A stretch of 9,985 nt of DNA from DASVXQ01 sp046727955 (GTDB lineage Bacteria; Actinomycetota; CALGFH01): contig JBKPDO010000131.1 of assembly GCA_046727955.1 (NCBI GenBank), positions 1 through 9,985 on the forward strand, given 5' to 3'. Positions 6,453 through 9,985 of this stretch are shown here, piece after piece. The notes beneath the pieces were generated by a model, which saw nothing but the letters and a program-made list of their open reading frames with translations, had not been told where the DNA came from and searched no databases. Position numbers and translations under genes: made by a program. Position 1 is the first letter of the stretch; each line of letters starts with the position of its first letter.

Positions 6453-8336
6453 ATGCTCGAAGCGATCAGACAGCCCAGCGATCTGCGGGCGTTGCGCGGC
6501 GACCAGCTGGTGGAGCTCGCCGCGGAGATTCGGGACTTCCTCGTCCGGGCGTGCGCGCCCCACGGCGGTCACCTGGGACCCAACCTAGGCGTCGTCGAGC
6601 TCACCATCGCGCTGCACCGCGCCTTCGACTCGCCGGTGGACCGGATCGTCTGGGACACGGGCCATCAGGCCTACGTGCACAAGATCCTCACCGGGCGGCA
6701 GGCGGACTTCGCCACCCTGCGGACCATGGGCGGCCTCTCCGGCTATCCGTCGCGCAGCGAGAGCCCGCACGACGTGATCGAGAACTCCCACGCCTCCACC
6801 GCGCTCGGCTACGCCCTCGGCCTGGCCGAGGCGGGCCGCGCCGGCCGGGGCAAGGGCCGCGTCGTGGCGGTGGTCGGGGACGGCTCGCTCACCGGAGGCG
6901 TCGCGCTCGAGGCGCTTAACGTCATCGGTGAGCGCAAGCCGAACCTGCTGGTGATCCTCAATGACAACGGCCGCTCCTACCAGCCGACGGTCGGCGGGCT
7001 GGCCGGCCACCTCGCCCCCCTGCGGCTGCACCCCGGCTACGAGGCCTTCAAGAAGGGTGTGGAGGTAGCGCTCGGCGGCGTGCCGCTGGTCGGCGAGGGC
7101 ATGCTCGAGGCGGCCAAGCGCGTGAAGGAGGGCGCCAAGGCCCTGGTCGCCGAGCGGGTCGTCTTCGAGGACCTCGGCTGGCAGTACGCCGGCCCGGTCG
7201 ATGGCTACGACATCGCCGCCCTCGAGCGCGCGCTCGACCACGTCAAGCGCGTCCCCGGCCCGGTGATCCTGCACGTGATCACCGAGAAGGGGCGCGGCTA
7301 CGCGCCGTCGGAGCAGCACGAGGAGGAGAAGCACCACTCCGTCCAGCCGTTCGACCCGGCCACCGGCAAGGCGCTGCCGAAGTCGAGCGACGAGGTGCAG
7401 TTCACCGAGGTGTTCGGGCAGGCTCTGCTCCAGGAGGCGCGCCGCCACCCAGAGCTGGTCGCCATCTCCGCGGCGATGCTCAGCCCCACCAAGCTGACGA
7501 TCATGGCGCGCGAGTTCCCCGAGCGCGTCTACGACGTCGGCATCGCCGAGCAGGTGGGGGTCACCATGGCCGCCGGCATGGCCATGCGCGGCCTGCGCCC
7601 GGTGTGCGCCATCTACTCGACCTTCCTGCAGCGCGCCTTCGATCAGATAGTGATGGACGTCAGCCTGCACAAGCTGCCGGTCATCTTCGCCATCGACCGC
7701 GCCGGCATCACCGGCGACGACGGGCCCTCCCACCACGGCGTCTTCGACCTCACCTACCTGCGGCAGATCCCCGGCATGGTGATCGCCTCGCCGCGGGACG
7801 GGAACGAGCTGCGCCGCGCGCTGGCGACCGCCGTGTCCTACACCGGCGGCCCCTTCGCGATCCGCTTCCCCAGGGCCACCACGCCGAGGGTCGACCTGTC
7901 CGAGCCGGTCCGCAGGCTCCGGGTCGGCAACTGGGAGGTCCGCTCGCGGGGCTCGGACGTGCTCCTGCTCGGGCTCGGCAAGCTGCACGGCGCCTGCGAG
8001 CAGGCGGCGGGCCTGCTGCGGCAGGAGGGCATCAGCGTCACCCTGGTCGACCCGCGCTGGGTCAAGCCGCTCGACCAGCGGCTGGCCTCGGTGGCCGCGT
8101 CCCACCGGCTGGTGGTCACGGTCGAGGACAACGTGCTCGCGGGCGGCTTCGGCAGCGCCGTCGCCGAGGTGCTGGCCGACGAGGAGAGCCACACCCCGCT
8201 GCTGCGCCTGGGCCTGCCCGACCAGTTCCTGCAGCACGGCAAGCGCGACGCACTGCTGGCCGAGCTCGGGCTGGACGCCGTCGGGATCGCCGAGCGGGTG
8301 CGCAAGCGCCTCCACCGCCTGGAGCAGCACGGGTGA
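6453..8336 (+). CDS. dxs: 1-deoxy-D-xylulose-5-phosphate synthase
   Basis: Thiamine-diphosphate enzyme joining pyruvate and glyceraldehyde 3-phosphate to give DXP, the first step of the MEP isoprenoid pathway and a source of thiamine and pyridoxal precursors. 627 residues, the usual length. Visible motifs are HLGPNLGVVELTIALH near the start, WDTGHQAYVHK with His71, the diphosphate/Mg motif GDGS (142-145) ending in NDN (170-172), VGIAEQVGV with the catalytic Glu366, GDDGPSHHGVFDLTYLR, and a complete transketolase C-terminal domain (VDPRWVKPLD, then VTVEDNVLAGGFG). The start chosen is the ATG giving MLEAIRQP, which matches the family. The GTG two codons earlier (6447) has a better distance to AGGAG (6431-6435) and may be the true start. 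The frame extends to TTG 6387, which would be unusually long. No other MEP genes are adjacent. Appears intact and active. Confidence 0.96.
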   Translation: MLEAIRQPSDLRALRGDQLVELAAEIRDFLVRACAPHGGHLGPNLGVVELTIALHRAFDSPVDRIVWDTGHQAYVHKILTGRQADFATLRTMGGLSGYPSRSESPHDVIENSHASTALGYALGLAEAGRAGRGKGRVVAVVGDGSLTGGVALEALNVIGERKPNLLVILNDNGRSYQPTVGGLAGHLAPLRLHPGYEAFKKGVEVALGGVPLVGEGMLEAAKRVKEGAKALVAERVVFEDLGWQYAGPVDGYDIAALERALDHVKRVPGPVILHVITEKGRGYAPSEQHEEEKHHSVQPFDPATGKALPKSSDEVQFTEVFGQALLQEARRHPELVAISAAMLSPTKLTIMAREFPERVYDVGIAEQVGVTMAAGMAMRGLRPVCAIYSTFLQRAFDQIVMDVSLHKLPVIFAIDRAGITGDDGPSHHGVFDLTYLRQIPGMVIASPRDGNELRRALATAVSYTGGPFAIRFPRATTPRVDLSEPVRRLRVGNWEVRSRGSDVLLLGLGKLHGACEQAAGLLRQEGISVTLVDPRWVKPLDQRLASVAASHRLVVTVEDNVLAGGFGSAVAEVLADEESHTPLLRLGLPDQFLQHGKRDALLAELGLDAVGIAERVRKRLHRLEQHG

Positions 8337-8476
8337 TGATGCGGGGGGCCCCTGGCCCCCCGCAGACCCCCAAAGCGGTGAGGGCTCCGCCCTCGAAACT
8401 TGACTCGGGTGATGCGGGGCCCCTGGCCCCCCGCAGACCCCCCAAAGCGGTGAGGGCTCCGCCCTCAATCTGACTC
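8331..8476. repeat. two tandem copies of a 70-76-bp GC-rich double-hairpin element
   Basis: Copy 1 is 8331-8406 and copy 2 is 8407-8476. They are almost identical, with small indels. Each begins GGGTGATG, so the first copy includes the dxs stop codon, and each ends TGACTC. Each has a first hairpin, a perfect 10-bp stem GCGGGGGGCC/GGCCCCCCGC with a CCT loop in copy 1 (8341-8363) and a shorter stem with a 2-nt bulge in copy 2. Each also has a second perfect hairpin GAGGGC-TCC-GCCCTC (8380-8394 and 8452-8466). Probable terminator-like or dispersed intergenic repeat placed between convergent genes. The only other sequence up to the next gene (8477-8489) shows nothing. Confidence 0.7.
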
Positions 8477-8489
8477 GTTGACCGTGCCG

Positions 8490-8855
8490 TCAGCCGCCCC
8501 GGTGACCGAAGTTCATGCCCGCGAACATCGTCTCGGTCTGCTCCATCGCCTTGACCACCTCGGCCAGGTCCTGCGCGACCTCGGTGTCGCGCTGCGGGAA
8601 CAGGTACTGGTTCAGCGGCTCGTTGGAGCCGACCTGCAGGCCGTACTCGTCCATGTACTCCCCGATGGCAAACTCCCAGGTGAACAGGGCCGGCTCGTCC
8701 TCGGCGAAGGGGACGTGCAGCCAGTAGGTCAGGTACCGGTTGCGGGGGAGGGAGAAGGTCCTGGTGCCGTCCCGCCGCTGCTGGCCGGGGCGGAACCCCA
8801 CCAGCTTGAGATCGTCGTCGAAGGACATGTGCAGCATTGTGCGGCCCACGGGCAT
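8490..8855 (-). CDS. small protein of unknown function
   Basis: I do not recognise a named family. From ATG 8855 it has 121 residues; an in-frame TTG at 8879 would give 129, and ATGs at 8837 and 8828 (MSFDDDLKLVGF) are also possible. No candidate has an SD, so a leaderless start is plausible. The protein is acidic and soluble-looking, with no signal peptide or membrane segment. It has a central aromatic stretch (NRYLTYWLHVPFAEDEPALF, then WEFAIGEYMDEYGL) and a C-terminal amphipathic helix (DLAEVVKAMEQTETMFAGM). The non-repetitive, conserved-looking composition, third-codon GC bias and placement between a convergent repeat and a divergent promoter support real coding. It is divergent from the Ser/Thr kinase and could be linked to it, but nothing shows this. 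Confidence 0.7.
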   Translation of the reverse strand: MPVGRTMLHMSFDDDLKLVGFRPGQQRRDGTRTFSLPRNRYLTYWLHVPFAEDEPALFTWEFAIGEYMDEYGLQVGSNEPLNQYLFPQRDTEVAQDLAEVVKAMEQTETMFAGMNFGHRGG

Positions 8856-8858
8856 GCC

Positions 8859-8896
8859 CGCGCCAAGTAGACGCGCCAAGTAGAATCAGCTGCTGA
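8859..8896. promoter_or_regulatory. direct repeats, -10-like box and dyad in a divergent promoter region
   Basis: CGCGCCAAGTAG occurs twice in tandem (8859-8870 and 8872-8883, period 13). The second copy overlaps TAGAAT (8881-8886), a good -10 match for the kinase gene on the plus strand, though no -35 is evident. Immediately after lies TCAGC-T-GCTGA (8886-8896), an 11-bp dyad. The arrangement is compatible with regulator binding sites serving one or both divergent genes. Confidence 0.4.
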
Positions 8897-8936
8897 CCGG
8901 CGAGCCGCCGGACCTGATCCGCACCTGGGACCGCAC

Positions 8937-9985
8937 GTGGCCGAGCACTCCACCGACGTCGACCGCTTCGTTGGCCGCAGCCTGAGCCGGCGCCGCTACG
9001 CGGTGGTCGCGCGCATCGCCCGGGGCGGGATGGCCACCGTCTACCGGGCGCACGACCGCCAGCTCGACCGCGTGGTCGCGGTCAAGGTGCCGCGCCCCGA
9101 GTTCGCCCGCGACCGCGCCTTCTGCGAGCAGTTCCGGCGCGAGGCGCGCGCCGCCGCCCGGCTGGCCCACCCCAACGTGGTCGCGGTCCACGACTCCGGC
9201 GAGGAGCGCGGCCTGCCCTGGATCGTGATGGAGTACGTCGACGGGCAGACCCTGCGCGCCTTGCTGGAGGCGCGCGGCCGCCTCGACCTGGAGACCACCG
9301 CCGAGCTGCTCGGCGAGGTGGCCGACGCGCTCGACCACGCCCACCGCCACGGCATCGCCCACCTCGACGTGAAGCCGGAGAACGTGCTGATCACCACCGA
9401 CTCGGTCAAAGTGGCCGATTTCGGCCTGGCGCGGGCGGCGCAGGGCGCCCGCGACCACGCCCTGGCCGGGACCGCCCAGTACTGCGCCCCAGAGGTGCTG
9501 CGGGGCGGCGCCGTCGACGGCCGCGCCGACGTCTACTCCCTCGGCGTGGTCGCCTACGAGTGCCTCACCGGCCGTGCGCCGTTCGGTGGCGCCGACGTCG
9601 GCCAGGTCACCTGGCAGGTGCTCCACGGCCGGGTGCCCGCCCCGTCGCGCCTGGTGCAGAGCATCCCGGAGCTGGCGGACGCCGCCGTCTGGCGGGCCAC
9701 GGAGCCGGACCCGGCGCGGCGCTTCGGCCGCGCCTCGGAGCTGGCCGCCGCCATCGGCGCTCCGCGCCGCCGGGTCGACCAGGCACTGCTCGCCGCCTCG
9801 CCGCTGCTCCCGTCCCCGGCGCCGCCCCCCGCCAGGCTCGACACGGTCGTGGCGCCGGCGGCCCGCATGGACACCACCATAGGGGTCGCCGCCGCTCGCG
9901 CGCCCAGCTCGGCGGGATGGCCTGCCGTGGACGGACGCCGCGCCCCCTCCCGGCCGACCACCGGGCAGGTGCCGAGGCCCCGGCC
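8937..9985 (+). CDS. Ser/Thr protein kinase, PknB-type Hanks kinase, partial at the right edge
   Basis: Signal-transducing Ser/Thr kinase. About 349 residues are visible from GTG 8937, which has at best a weak GGGA SD. Subdomains appear in order: glycine loop ARGGMATVYRAHD, VAVKVPR with Lys50, helix-C FRREARAAARLAHPNVV, hinge IVMEYVDG, catalytic loop HLDVKPENVLI with His142, Leu143, Asp144, Lys146 and Asn149, DFG at 161-163, activation segment GTAQYCAPEV with APE at 184-186, and DVYSLGVVAYECLTGRAPF. The kinase lobe ends near residue 275. A Pro/Ala/Arg-rich linker follows and continues past the edge, as is usual before the membrane helix and external sensor of PknB-like kinases, though those parts are not in view. 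The HRD arginine is replaced by Leu, making it a non-RD kinase, while all phosphotransfer residues are kept. Divergent from the small unknown gene. Confidence 0.93.
   Translation, partial: MAEHSTDVDRFVGRSLSRRRYAVVARIARGGMATVYRAHDRQLDRVVAVKVPRPEFARDRAFCEQFRREARAAARLAHPNVVAVHDSGEERGLPWIVMEYVDGQTLRALLEARGRLDLETTAELLGEVADALDHAHRHGIAHLDVKPENVLITTDSVKVADFGLARAAQGARDHALAGTAQYCAPEVLRGGAVDGRADVYSLGVVAYECLTGRAPFGGADVGQVTWQVLHGRVPAPSRLVQSIPELADAAVWRATEPDPARRFGRASELAAAIGAPRRRVDQALLAASPLLPSPAPPPARLDTVVAPAARMDTTIGVAAARAPSSAGWPAVDGRRAPSRPTTGQVPRPR

Noticed and set aside
6585..8468. 627-codon minus-strand frame opposite dxs
   Set aside because: The dxs reading has every catalytic motif in order. The antisense frame has no recognisable motif and runs through the intergenic tandem repeat.
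8331..8476. Insertion sequence or miniature transposon
   Set aside because: No transposase, no terminal inverted repeats bounding the pair and no target-site duplication. A tandem hairpin repeat explains it better.

Overview
The window comes from a very GC-rich bacterial chromosome, most likely an actinomycetote. Codons end almost always in G or C, and GTG or TTG starts and weak or absent Shine-Dalgarno (SD) sequences are common. The gene content also fits: a SigE-like ECF sigma factor, a PknB-type Ser/Thr kinase, a DUF4032 protein and a stand-alone dxs. The assignment to this group is an inference from style and gene families, not from a marker gene.

Layout, left to right. (1) 1-1407, minus: DNA polymerase IV (dinB-like), running off the left edge. 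(2) 1535-2287, plus: a secreted or lipid-anchored M23 metallopeptidase divergent from dinB, apparently with a CTG start. (3) 2288-2448: convergent intergenic region with short repeats and a terminator-like hairpin. (4) 2449-4291, minus: a two-gene operon of an ECF sigma factor followed, with an 8-bp overlap, by a single-pass membrane protein with six Asp-box (BNR/Ycf48-like) propeller repeats, a candidate sensor or anti-sigma partner. A tandem 15-bp repeat lies just upstream of the sigma start. (5) 4482-5049, plus: a decayed chimeric gene whose 5' part is the N-terminus of an ABC-2 permease and whose 3' part is the ligand-binding end of a TetR regulator, with two apparent 1-nt frameshifts at homopolymers. 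(6) 5067-6335, minus: DUF4032 kinase-like protein. (7) 6453-8336, plus: dxs, first enzyme of the MEP isoprenoid pathway, divergent from DUF4032 across a short region holding an imperfect dyad. (8) 8331-8476: two tandem copies of a GC-rich two-hairpin element, starting at the dxs stop. (9) 8490-8855, minus: a small conserved-looking protein of unknown function. (10) 8937-9985, plus: Ser/Thr protein kinase, running off the right edge, with HLD in place of HRD in the catalytic loop.

The genes do not form one pathway. They are mostly single housekeeping or regulatory units in divergent or convergent pairs, and only the sigma/propeller pair is a clear operon. I saw no CRISPR array, tRNA, rRNA, insertion sequence or recognisable defence system. 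The observations most worth following are the sigma/propeller operon with its promoter repeat, the permease-TetR fusion, and the tandem hairpin element after dxs.
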